A DNA stretch of 64,000 nucleotides from Ehretia macrophylla. Taxonomy: Eukaryota; Streptophyta; Magnoliopsida; Boraginales; Ehretiaceae. The notes beneath the pieces are model-generated. The model was not told where the DNA came from, did not search any database, and was given only the letters and a program-made list of their open reading frames with translations. Position numbers and translations under genes: made by a program. Below are positions 1 to 13,600 of this stretch, piece after piece (the first letter of the stretch is position 1; each line of letters begins with the position of its first letter). The stretch is from positions 8,234,762 to 8,298,761 of the forward strand of contig CM075783.1 of NCBI GenBank assembly GCA_037974665.1, written 5' to 3'.

Positions 1-504
1 ACATTTTGCCTGCAAACAAGTTTTCGTTTATGGTAACAAGTTTGGAAAAAATGAAGGGTTTGCACTTGCTTGTAAGAAGACATAAAAAGAAAAAGGAAAA
101 TGAAATAATAGAATGCTTCCATTTTCCTGGTTCTATTATTGAACTCACATGGTCATATATCATGTTTATTCATCTATTTCTTCTATTGATGTTGACTTCT
201 GAACCATTGCTACTTAAGCTGTTGCCCACATCAACTAGGTTGTAAGCCTGTCTTAAGCTTGTGTTTTGGTAGGTCTTGTAGCCTATTTTAGATAATTATT
301 CAAGGTACTATTTTTGAAGGAAAGATAACCACAAACATCTCGGTGTTCCAAATACAATTTTTGAGGAAAGATTGAGTTCACATACTATAATTGTAGGGTT
401 CGCCCCCTGAAAAGAGAAACGAAAAAGTCTAATTTGTGAGCTAGTAGCAGAGTCATTCTGCATTCACCAAACCAAAAGCCTTTCCCTACTAGGTTTTTTG
501 CTCC

Positions 505-1190
505 ATAAAATGCGACATCACATCTTAGAATCCTTGTTCAAACTGCTCTTAGGTCGCCCTCTATCCTTCTTGTGGCGGGCAACCTCCATGTTTTTAGACT
601 TTCACATCTTGTGATATGTGCTTCCGTGGGTCACCTCTTACTTGTCCAAACCATCTCAAACGATTCTGCCTTATCTTGTCTTCATTCGGTGCATTCTCTA
701 TATTTTCTCAGATTACATCATATCTAATCCATGCTTCCTGTTATTTCTGTAAATTTAACTCAACATTCTTATCTCGATGTATAAGCATGTTGGTACGACG
801 CTACCCAACACTTCGATTCGTATATCGAGCTGGTCTTATGGCTGTCTTATGGTACTTCCTTTTAAACTTAAAGGGTGTTTTTCAATTGTACAAAAATCTA
901 TCCTGATGTGCTTCTCCTTCGTCCATCCAACTTTGATTTGTTCTGTCCATCCTATTGGATCATTGGCTGAAGGTATCAAAAAGTTTTCCTTTTCTGGTAT
1001 TCATTCCATATTCAATCTTATGTCCATTTGCTTTGTCTCTTTCACTGGTGAACTTGTATTTCATAAACTCCGCGTATGATCCACTCAGCCTAGAAGCCCT
1101 TTGATTTCATTGTCTTCCTCCATAGTTCCTACTTAGCGTTCACGCCTTATTTAGATTCATCCACCAAAACAATATTATTTGCAAATTGCT
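505..1190 (-). mobile_element. RTE-type LINE reverse transcriptase fragment
   Basis: On the minus strand, broken frames read as the C-terminal half of an RTE-like LINE reverse transcriptase: NIVLVDESK followed by ELWRKTMKSKGF near 1080-1190, and RLRWFGQVRGDPRK with EVARHKKDRGRPK near 570-670. These match the FADDIVLVDE, LELWRK-LESKGF and RLRWFGHVQRRP blocks common in plant RTE elements. The catalytic Asp pair is altered to NN and several stops are present, so it is dead. It lies antisense within an intron of the CPSF73-II gene, upstream of the first exon seen here. The plus-strand open frames at 616-1079 are shadows of it. Confidence 0.75.
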
Positions 1191-1652
1191 TTACATTCAT
1201 TGATTTGTGGAATTAGTCTTCAAGCTGGAGAGACTATAGGTATCAGGTTGGAATCACTTTCTCTTTCTGTGAATCAGGGCCTAGTCTTGCTTGTCTGAGG
1301 CACAAAATGGTTATTGCCTAGCAACTATTCATCAATTACCTTTTGAAAGACTGGGATTGTTCCTAGATTTCTAGGACAAGTCCTGCACCCCTCAACCTAG
1401 TATTATACGCCCTTCTTCCACTTCTTGTATAACTGACTTGCAATGATAAGCTGCATACACTTGAAATTATGCACAATCTGTATGTATGTGCTGTTGCTTG
1501 GGAATGCATTGAATTCAATATGTGTGCACAATCACACAGACAAGTACAATAACATGGTTGTGAAAAAGTTTTTTCTTGAGTTATGTTATGAATTTTTTTT
1601 TATTTCTTTCTCAATACAGCTAGTTTATCTTCATAATGGTCCTTCCGTGCAG

Positions 1653-4600
1653 TTACGGCAGTGGATCTGAAGCAGACTGTACAAGTGGATAAAGACTTGC
1701 AGATCCGGGCATACTATGCAGGGCATGTATGTTTCTTAAATTTCTATCCTTGAGCACGTGCAATATTCTGAATGTGTTCGTGTGGTTCAAGTATCTATCT
1801 TTCGAACTGTTTGATTATTATTATTATTATTATTATAAGTTACAATTTGTTACATTCTAGTAGTTGCCTATCAATCTCCAAATTCTGTCTATTTAAGAAT
1901 TGCTAAACCTATCCATGCTCATTGGTTTCGCCAAAAGAAATGCACAATATATCTTCTGCCAAAATATCCAGAATCTTTTACATTTTCTAAACCAATATCA
2001 ATTTAGTTAATGGCTCATAAAGCCAATGTCCTTTATGCTATCTGTTGTAGTATACAACAAGATAATAATCACAATAGTTAGGAGATTGTTAAGAATAGTC
2101 ATGTCTCTAAAGTAATAAGATGAGCAGTTACCATAATTGTCGTTAGAAGAGGCATAGTAATTGCCATGTTTTATGTGGTGCATTTCAGAAGCAACTGGTA
2201 TAGGTTGAGCTGGGGAAGTATTCATTCACTAATCTATATGAAATTGCATTGAGTTGAGGAGAGAACTTCACCTTCCTTTTGTTCAAGGAGCCTCTTTGTC
2301 TGATGCAAACCATTTCCTGTTGATAATTGCTATCTTCACAGGCTCTAATTATAAAAAATAGCGCTTAGATTTTAGCATCCTCAGGTGCTTGGCTTTATTT
2401 ACGAGACAAAAAGAAACATAGGGTTCAATTTAATTGTCAGGATTTAATTGAAGCCAAGACATCTTCTAGTAATTGAGCAGAAAGCATTGAGAAGGATCTT
2501 CAACGAATAGAAGTTGACATTCAAAGATGTATGATTAGATCTCTAGACGTTACTAGTACTATGAGTTTATAAGTAATACGTTTGCTTCTATTTGTGGAGC
2601 TGGTTAAACATTATGTCATGTGTTTTGTAAAATTAACTGGAAACAGTAGGAAGATTCTTTTGTTTGCCCCTTTATTATTTTTACTGCAAGTTATATGGTT
2701 TCGAATTCATTGACTGTAATTTTCTGAACTACCTTTCTTAGGTTCTTGGAGCTGCAATGTTTTATGCAAAAGTGGGAGATGCTGCTATGGTATATACAGG
2801 GGATTACAATATGACCCCGGATAGACATCTTGGTGCTGCTCAAATTGACCGACTGCAGTTGGACCTTGTTGTAACAGAGTATGTAATAATCTTTAAAGTT
2901 GCATTCACATTTTCTGCACTTTTGTTATTGTTTCTGATCTTTCTGTTCCATCAATATCATCACCTTAACAACTGGCACAAAGTTCAAGCAAGGGCACTTT
3001 TATCTTGGGAGACCAATATTATCCATTTATATTTTTTTTCCTAGGTAGTATTAGGATTGTAGTTTTACTCTTCAGTTTCTATAGGGTTAACTTGGAAGGG
3101 AGCAGAGAAGTTTGACTTTTGGAAAGGTTCAATTTGAAACTTGGAGAAAAGAAATTTAGGAAAATATTAATACTATATACTTCTAAGTTGTATGCTAAAT
3201 TTCAATACTACATACTTCCAAGTTGTATGCTAAATTTCATGTCAGCATGGTTGCATTCCCTTGATTCTGTTGAATGATATTTGACTAGTTAAAAGAATAG
3301 TAGGAAAAAAAAACAAGCGAGAAGTTATACTGAAAGAAGATGCCATATAAGATATAGGCAATTTTTTCGTCTGATGATTCCAATGTGCCAGTAATTCTTT
3401 AGGATTTTATTTCAACTTTCAAAGCATTTTTTCAAGCAATATTATCCTTAGTGATCTATGTTGCACATCATAATTCAGAGTCATATGTAATATTTTGAAG
3501 ACTGCTTTAAAGTGTGTGAAAGTGTTGTTAGAATTTTTAATTAGCCTGAGTTCATTTTCATGCACACAGGCTGTTGAAATTCAGTTAAATGCCATAAACA
3601 TGCCAATTGGGTTCAACTGAAACGCTTCCAAGGAAGCAACGAATATCATTATTTTCCATTCCCATTTTTTTCCTCAGGTTATTCAATCTTACTGTGTCGG
3701 GCAAGGTACACTAACCTATAGTCGGAAAAGTGCAGTACGCCCCTGCTCAACGTTAGAAATTCCAAACATAGGATATGTTTTTTGTTCCCATTGACCATCC
3801 TTGGTCTGATGTATCCTGTATATATGTGACATCTGATCGACAAATTTTAATTGATGTGAACCTGGATTATCCTATATAGACAAGTTCATCTTGTTAGTTT
3901 CTCTTTCCTTATAATTACGAATGAATTTCCTAGTCTCTCAGAATTGTAGTTCTATACTGATTCTTTTACTACCCAAATATTATTCTAACAGGTCAACTTA
4001 TGCGACGACTTTTCGCGATTCAAAGTATGCCCGGGAGAGGGAATTTCTCAAAGCTGTATGACTTTTCCTTCATAATTTATTCTTTTATAAGTTCTGTTGT
4101 TTGTCTGTTTCAATAATTGTCAGAATGGGATTCCCTGTATTATCATCAATAATAAATAAGTTGATTTATCATTGTCCAAATGCCGAAATTAATCTTGTAG
4201 GTTCATAATTGTGTTGCTGGAGGAGGAAAGGTGCTGATTCCAACGTTTGCTCTCGGAAGAGCTCAGGTCCTTTCATCAACTTATATGAAATGACTTTTGG
4301 TTGCTAAAATTGATCTTGTGTTCCTCATCATGTATCTAAGTATATTGCCCCTCCAAAATAAAAAAGAATTTTGCTATGTTTTTCCATATTGAATTATTCA
4401 TCTTAGGTTTCTGATTTCTATGGTATGGATTATACATAAGTTTAGATTTTCTACTTTCTTCTCTACATGTATATTTCTTTGAAATGTGAACATGAATTTT
4501 TCTGTTTAAATGAATTTATTTGAGATGAGCTCTTTTTCCTCGTCTAAATACGTATAGAACTTATTAAACCTGAGCCTAGGGAACATGAATTTTTCTGTTT

Positions 4601-7600
4601 AAATGAATTTATTTGAGATGAGCTCTTTTTCCTCGTCTAAATACGTATGGAACTTATTAAACCTGAGCCTAGGGGTGTCCTTTCTATAAGAATAAAATGG
4701 CTCAAAGAAAGCCGCTAGCCTATAAAATGAAAGGTACATAATGGATCCTCAACCCCATAAGACCATTGACAAAATACGGAAGACTGTAATGAAGAAAGAT
4801 ACGGCACTAATATCCAGATGTAAATAATATTCCAGAAATTGCTCTTCAGCTTTGCATATGACTGAAGATTACTAGTACAGCTGACCTACAAATTCAAGAA
4901 GGCATAGATGAGAAAGCATATCTGTTGGGCGCATCAAGTATCAAATTTTTATGGTGACATTGTATATTACGTTCAAGCATCATGAATTTGTTCTTGGTGG
5001 GATTGGTGTTGAATAGCTTTGTATAGGCCGTACATAATAAATGGTCATCTTTGCTCTAAACACTTTTTCTGGATTCCGCTCTAACTTAAGTCAATATATT
5101 CCTTTTCTGTTTTTGCTAAGTAAGCAAGAGGTGTACTAAATCCAATAAAAAATTACAAGTCCTAGGGACTAATCGTCACCTTTCCAATGGTATGTTTACA
5201 AAAGCTATAAAAAGATCCCCTCATTGTGTTAAGATTCTTTACAAAGAGAACAATTCAAAGGTGTATTTCTAAATTTCCTACTTAAGTTAACCTTGGTTGT
5301 TGAAGATAATAAATAATATAATAAATCCCTCTCTAACAGTTTAAGCTTTTAGATGAGGTGGTCACTTAACATGGTATCAAAGCCTAGGTTCCAAAAGGTC
5401 TTGGATTCAAAACTCACTGCTACCCATTTAAAAATATTAAAATTGTCCAAGTGCAAGGCTAAAAAAACTAACAACTTACACTTGTAGGGGCGTGTTGAAG
5501 ATAATAATTAATATAATAAACCCCCTCTAACATCTTAAGTTTTTAGATGAGGTGGTCATTTAACATTGATTCTTATATCTTCTCTAAGTCTTTCAAGGAT
5601 CTGCAAGTCTGTTGTAGCACCTGAGTTGTGGGACCTCTCCTAGTGGTAGATGGTTGAGCAGAAAAATAGCCTCAAGATAGGAGCCTGGAGACTGCTACCC
5701 TTAAATGCCTGGGTTAACAATCTTCTTTTTTTTTTTTTTTTAAATAAAATTCTAGACTCATCATTTTCTTGTTTTACAGATCTCATGTTGTTACTTGCAC
5801 TCAAATATAGCAGCCCAATATTCTCTAAAACTGGGTCAGGGTGGGGAAGAGATGGCTGGCCATTGAAGTTTCTTGATTCCTATGTGCAAATCATCTTCTG
5901 CTAAAAGATCTGAGAGTTAAAAATTCTTACTAGAGTTTTATAATATTAAACATATGCCAATTCGTGGCAACACTAAAGTTATCTTTCTGCTTGTGCATGG
6001 TTCTGGCATGTGTTTGTGCGTTTGGCCGAATTCAAAATCTCAATATGATTGATTTTTATACCATTTTCATTTGCACCAAAACCACTTGAACAATTCTTTC
6101 TTGTCATTGTAAATCTTCAAACCTGAGTGACAGTATGCTGATTTAAAGCTTCTGCAAATACTTGAAACTGATAGATTAGCCAATAACTTGAATTTCAGCC
6201 TTATGGTCATCATAAACTATACATTTTCCAAATTCATAATCTTGATCTGATTGATTATTTTCTATTTTCATTTGCACCAAAACCACTTGACGTGTTTTTT
6301 TCCAGTATGGATCTTTGAAACTGTTCAAATATATTAACTACCACCTAAAAAAAGTCTAAAAATAAACCAAAATACAGTTGAATTATTTGATTGAAAACTT
6401 ATCCAAAGAAAAGGAAAACCCTTTTTGGGATCGGGATTCATACAATGGCTAAGACTCATGGATTTGAACCACAAAACTGTCCAAGTACTCCATGATCTTA
6501 AATGATAAAAAACCAATAAATAATTATAGCAGCTAATGGACTTAACATGGTAAATCTCTTTAATTCTGATATAATGAGTTACATTGTAGAGCATACTTCA
6601 CACTGAATAACAGTTTTTCCTTGTCCATATATTTTCACTCTGAATGGAAACCATGTCAGGGAATTATACCTGATAGTGTTGAACATTATATCTATACTAC
6701 TGCATCCTAAAATAAGCGAACTTGTTTGTTTTATTTAGTATTTCACAGTCTTCTCTCAGTTGGTACTTCTGCCATGAGCCTACCTCTTTGCAAGATGGTG
6801 TAATTTTTTTTAATTTGCATCTTTCAAATGAAAATTTATCATAAGGAATTAAAGAAATGAATCACTTACTTCAATTGTCGTTATTTCCATTGTCCAACAG
6901 GAACTATGTATGCTATTGGATGATTATTGGGAACGGATGAATCTGAAAGTTCCAATTTATTTCTCGGCAGGTTTGCTATCTTTTCTTGTGATTGCCAATT
7001 ATCTCCTTCACGAGAGTTCACATATATCGATTGTGGCAAGTCTAATGCATAATAGGTCACACGCTATGCGTGGCACTTAAAAGTTGTTTTGGTTGGACCA
7101 AATTGAAATAAAAATCATGGATATATTGTGTGAAAGAGTGGTTAATGAGCACGTTCATGACAATGGACGTTTGATTCTCTCGTCCCTTGAATTTTGCTTT
7201 TATCAATTTAATTACTTCATTTGAGAAACTCTCTTTGCGGTGAGGTTGCGTTGACATGTTGTTGAGCCATGGTCTTCAAAGGAAAATTTCATGTCTATGC
7301 TTCTGGTTCCTGGATTTCCGCTCAAAGCAAAGAGCATGCTTCAGTGAAATGAAGCAAAATTCCATATATACAAAACTTTGATAACCTTTCTAATGATTAT
7401 GGCAGTTGCTTAGTATTGATATAGTGTAATCACATGGGTCACATATATTCAGCAGTAAGCCTATATCACTTATCAAGTGATATAAATAGCTTTTGAGATG
7501 CACCCCCTTGGTGCTTATTAATAAAATTTGTTCATTTCTTGAAAAAAAAGCCAATATCACTTATCAAGTGGCAAAAAAAAGAATGCAAAGGATGATGCTG

Positions 7601-10600
7601 ATCTCACACCCCTGGCCCTAAACTTTGGGGCCATAAGATGAGACCGGCGTCATTGGCTTGAGAAATGACTGTCTTGGGCCTAATATTAACTATCCAAAAT
7701 GGTTAACCTTGGTTACTTCTTGAGCCCTAACACATTAATTATTAACCATTCATTTCCGTTATAACGCACCGATGTGGGACTAAGGGTATGACCTCTGTTG
7801 ATGATTATGGTAACCAACAAATGCCCACTACCAAGTGAAAGGGGAAGTAGTATTTGAACTGAGGAGGACCTGTGACCCAACAAAGCAAAAGGGGAAACAA
7901 GGAGGAAATAAAAGATGCGAAGGAAGAGGAGGAGGAGGACGTAAGACCAATATAAGTAAAGTGACAAAAAAGAAAACACTAAAGAATTGGAGCAAAGAAA
8001 AAGGCAAAGTTACACCATCCAACAACAGGAGAACGAAACTAAAAACAAAATGAAACATAGAAAAGAGGGGGGAGAAGAATACTTTAATACTTGTTCATCA
8101 ATTGATTTTGCAGTTTCCCTTGCCATGTCTTAGCTTATTTTCATGAAAGGTAGATGTTGTAGAAAGAGGGGAAAAAATAAATTCTTCCCCATGTTCCGAG
8201 GAGCCAAATCTTTTTGGTCTTTGAAAGTGTTGAAAGAAAAAGAAAAGAGACAATATGGAAAAAAATATATATTGATGCAAGACACTAGGAGCCACCACCA
8301 AAGATGGCTCTAGAACAGAAGAAAATATAATGACTATATGTTGAAATCTTGATGTTCTGAAATACAATATGAGTGTGCCTATTTATAGGTCTCATAATTT
8401 GGTGACCAAGAATAAGAACTAGACTAAGTAGGAATATAATTCAATAAGGAAACTTGAAATCTAGTCTAATAAGGAAATAAAATAATAAAGCCCAAGTTTA
8501 GACCATAGTTACCAGATTCGTGGTACGGTCTGAGTCGTGGTACGAATTCGGGTACGGGGTACGACATCTAGAGTTTAAAGGGTATGATGGGGGTATACTT
8601 CTTGGTATGCTAATTTTTGTTCACAGTACGGTTTGAAGAATTATTGGGTTCCATTATCAAATATTCTATAGAATAATGGTATTTTATGTTTACTAATTAC
8701 TAAAATCAATTTGTTGTAACGTTAGTCTAAAGTCTAAAATCCAAACCCAACAATTAAGATAGTCTTCTAATATTGTATATGAAACACAAGACACAAAAGC
8801 AAACTAGAAAATTTTTATATGTTAAAGGTTTGCAGTCTGTATTTGTTAGTAACTTTTAGGTTTTTTATTCTTTTTCATTATTTTTATGATAAAAAATTGT
8901 ATGTTTTTTGAGTCGTTAACTTTAGTGAACTGGAACGCGAATCATAGAGTTCCGGTACGCAAATGTACCGTGAATTGGGACGTGGAATCCGATACGCGGT
9001 TCGAAGGGCAGTAGGGAGAATCTGGTAACTATGGTCTAGACTATTGTTTAAACTAGTGCCATAAATTAAAGAATAATATTGAAACCTAAAATATATTTCA
9101 ACAGTCCCCCTCAGACTCAAGTATGGTGAATCTGGAGCAACTTGAGTTTGATAACTGATAATTGTTGAGGCATCTTGAAGGCATTGATCAAAATAGCTGA
9201 AAGAGTATCTCTTTGGAGTTAGAATCAAACCAAAACGGAATCAAAGGACCATGGCTAAAGGCACACAACGACGACGGCAACCGGACACTCGGTACGCCGA
9301 GACAAGGGACGATTGAGGAAGAAGATAACGTCTTCTTACAACATCAGGAGAAAGAAGATACAATTAAGACCACGGCTAAAGGCATACAATGACGACGACA
9401 ATCGGACGCTCGAACGCTTGGACGCCTAGAAAAGGAACGGTTGAGGAAGAGAGAACATCTTCTTAACACATATATTGAAATCTTTATGTTCTGAAATACA
9501 ATATGAAAGTGCCTATTTATAGGCCTCATAACTTGGTGACCAAGAATAAGAATTAGACTAATTAGGAATATAATTTCATAAGGAAACTTGAAATCTAGTC
9601 TAATAAGAAAATAAAATAATAATGTCTAAGTCTAGACTATTGCCTAACCTAGTGGCACAAAATAAGGAATAATATTGAAACCTAAAATATATTTCAACAG
9701 TTTGGAAAGATCTCATTTGCAGGCATCATTGGAACTTACTTTTTCCAATTGTTCGACCTCTCACGTCATTTCTTTACTAATATATTTTATTTGGATCTTC
9801 GATATTTTAGGCTTGACCATTCAAGCTAATATGTATTACAAGATGCTCATCAAATGGACCAGCCAGAAGGTCAAAGATGCGTATGCTACACGTAATGCAT
9901 TCGACTTTAAGAATGGTATGACTACAACTTCTACTACCTGCATATTGTCAGAAGCAGAGAATTGTGTTATCTTCTTTGCTTCTTTTAGCTTTTTCTGTTT
10001 TACTTTTTGTTGATACTATATAGCTGTTAGTAGTCATATGTAGGTTACAGTGCATGGAAGCTTTATGTTGTCTTCGGTTTCTATATAAATGCCTTAGTTA
10101 AGTCAAGTATTATGATGTTTGAGAACAATATTGTTAACTTATCAAGATGTACAGTCATGTGTAGTACAAATATCCTGGAGCGTTTCTTCAGTTATGCAAA
10201 TGCATATAAAATGTTATTTTCGTGATGAAATTGATTCCACTGATCAATTTTATCTTTTTGATGAGTATCCAAATGAGAGGGAATTAATGAAGATGGTTTG
10301 GTTTAGGCTTGTTCACATAAAGTTATCAGCTACAAAGAATAATATGATTGTGGTAGATGTAGAGGAGAACCAATTTGATGCTGCATGAGGAAATGAAAAG
10401 TGATTGCTGGCCTGTGGATTGTTAAACGGCACGGTCCTAGAAAGAGATAATTGAGGAGAGGATTGGTGTAGCTAATCACAGATAATTAGGTGTAAGTTTC
10501 GTTGAGTTGGGTTCAGTTGAAATGTGATTCCTATTCAAAACCAAGAATGTCAAAGTTTCAAAGTCAAATGTCCTTGATCGTTTTTGCACAATTATAAGGT

Positions 10601-13600
10601 ATGTTTTTAGGTTTCTTCCAATGTGAAATGTGTAACTACAGCCTAGTCTAGCTATAAGAAAGAGTGAGATGAGGAGTCCATGGAGAAGATGTAGGACCAC
10701 GTAATGCTCTCTCTAAATCTTTAATGCCTATGATACGAAGCTGTTCACTTTTACTTGCTTGCCTGGTATCTTGAAACCTCTTTGCTTGCCTTGCGGGGAC
10801 AGTAGTTGAAAGAAATAGAGAGAAGAAGATTTTTTTGGAATTTCATGTATTGATTTCATAATGAATAAATGGAGTGTGCTTACATATTTATAGAGCTATG
10901 GGATGAGATCAAAACTCTAACTGATCTTAGCTTAGCTCTAAGCTATTCGGCACATGGGCCATGTGCTGATTACAACTAAATACAGCTCAAACGTAGCTGT
11001 CAATGCTTAACTAGCTATACTAGAGCTTTGCAGTGAATACAGAGTAGATATTTCAGCTATAACACTGATTACACTAACAGCCCCGCTCAAGCTGAACTTG
11101 GGACTGCCAAGGGAAGCTTGCTTCTAAGATAGGTAAACTTGTTATGAGTCAGGGACTTTGTGAAGATGTTAGCCACTTGCTCAGTTGTGGGAATATAGGT
11201 GAGTTGCAGAGCCTTAGAAACCACCTGAGTCCTTACAAAATGAGAGTCTATTTCTATATGCTTGGTATTACCATGAAAAACTGGATTGGAGGCCAAAGCC
11301 ATTGCTGATAGACTATCATAGTGTAAGACTGGTATAGCTGTAGAGATAGAGAGATCATTAAGGAGATAAGTAATCCATTTAATTTTTGCAGTAGCATGAG
11401 CCATGGCTCTGTACTCAGCCTCTGTGGAAGGCCTGGATACAGTAGCCTGCTTTTGGAAGTCTAGGAGAGGAGATTAGAGCCTAGAAATATGGCATAGCCT
11501 GATGTAGACTTTCTGTCCTTAGGGTCACTAGCCCAGTCTGAATTAGTGTATCCATATAGTTGCAGAGGGCCTTTCTGAAACAGTAATCCCTGAGCAATGG
11601 TTCCCTTAATGTACCTAAGTGTCCTTTTTAAGGCTGCAAAGTTAGCACTGTTAGGGGAGTGCATGTGCTGACAAAGAGAGTTGACTGCAAATTGCACATC
11701 AGGTCTGGTCATGGTTAAGTATTGTAAAGCCCCAATAATACTTTTGAACTCTATTGGATATTGGATTAGCATAGGGAGCTGAATCAGTAGCAGTGATAGT
11801 CTTAGATTTAGAGGCAATTGGACATAGTTAGTGTTGTCTAAGTTGATTTTAATCAGATTGTGAAGATTCTGACTCAACAGTTTCAGACCTCGAGGCAGAT
11901 CAACATCTGAGGCAGCCATTGAAGAGAAGCTTGAAGATAAAGAAAATTTTTAGGGTAATAGTTGAGGAAATGGAAAATTCTCGAAATTGAATCGGTGAAA
12001 AGCTAGAGTAGGCCACAAGAAAGCTTCGACTGAGTTTTGAAGCTATTTGAAGTACTCTAATGGAGGTTTGAAGACCAATGGTGTTTTTTGGAGAAATTAA
12101 GGTTTTGATTCAGTGGAAAATTGAGCTTTGTGCTTCAATTGTTACTGGAATCAAAGCCTCCATGGAGTAGGTTAATGAATTGATGAAGATCAGTTATAGA
12201 GCTTCAGAGAGAGCTTCATTGAAAGAAATAGAAAGAAGAAGATATTTCTGGAATTTCATGTATTGATTTCATAATGAATACATGGAGTATGCTTACATAT
12301 TTATAGAGCTATGGGATGAGATCAGAACTCTAACTGATCTCAGCTCTAAGCTATTCAGCACATGGCTGCACATGGGCCATGTGCTGATTACAACTGAATA
12401 CAGCTCAAACATTGCTGTCAATGCTTAACTAGCTATACTAGAGCTTTGCAATGAATACATAGTAGATATTTCAGCTATAACACTGATTACACTAACAACC
12501 CCCCTCAAGCTGAACTTGGGACTGCCAAGGGAAGCTTGTTTCTGAGATATGTAAACTTGTCATGAGTCAGGGACTTTGTGAAGATGTCAGCCACTTGCTC
12601 AGTTGTAGGAATGTAGGTGAGTTGCAGAGCCTTAGAAACCACTTGAGTCCTTACAAAATGATAGTCTATTTTTATATGTTTGGTCCTAACATGAAAACCT
12701 GGATTGGAGGCCAAAGCCATAGCTGATTGACTATCACAGTGTAAGACTGGTATAGCTGTAGAGATAGAGAGATCATTAAGGGGATAACTGATCCATTCAA
12801 TTTATGCAGTAGCATGAGCCATGGCTTTGTACTCAGCCCCTGTGGAGGACCTAGATACAATAGCCCGCTTTTTGGAAGTCCAGGAGAGGAGATTAAGGCC
12901 TAGAAATATGGCATAGCCTGATATAGACTTGACTTTTTGTCCTTGGGGTCGTTAGCCCAGTCTGAATCAGTGTATCCATATAGTTGCAGAGGGCCTTTCT
13001 GAAACAGTAATCCCTGAGCAATGGTTCCCTTAATGTACCTAAGTGTCCTTTTTAAGGCTGCAAAGTTAGCATTGCTAGGGGAGTGCATATGCTGACAAAG
13101 AGAGTTGACTACAAATTGCACATTAGGTCTAGTCATGGTTAAGTATTGTAAAGCCCCAATAAGACTTCTGAACTCTATTGGATTAGCATAGGGAGCTGAA
13201 TCAGTAGCAGTGATAGTCTTAGATTTAGAGGCAGTTGGACATAGGTAGTGTTGTCTAGGTTGATTTTGATCAGATTGTGAAGATTTTGACTCAACGGTTT
13301 CAGACCTTGTGGCAGATCAACATTTGAGGCAGCCATTGAAGAGAAGCTTGAAGATAAAGAAAATTTTTAGGGTAATAGTTGAGGAAATGGAAAATTCTCG
13401 AAATTGAATCAGTGAAAAGCTGGAGTAGGCCACAAGAAAGCTTCGACTAAGTTCTGAAGCTATTTGAAGTACTCTAATGGAGGTTTGAAGATGTCCTCCA
13501 ATGGTGTTTTTGGAGAAATTATGATTCAATGGAAAATTGAGCTTTGTGCTTCAATTGTTATTGGAATCAAAGCCTCCATGGAGTAGGTTAATGAATTGAT

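Noticed and set aside
2757-3044. 95-codon open frame reading past the exon ending at 2878
   Set aside because: Its first part is the true CPSF73-II exon; the hydrophobic tail is intron read-through.
10119-10388. 89-codon plus-strand frame in a CPSF73-II intron
   Set aside because: No recognised domain, no codon or splice support, and it lies inside an intron of a gene on the same strand.
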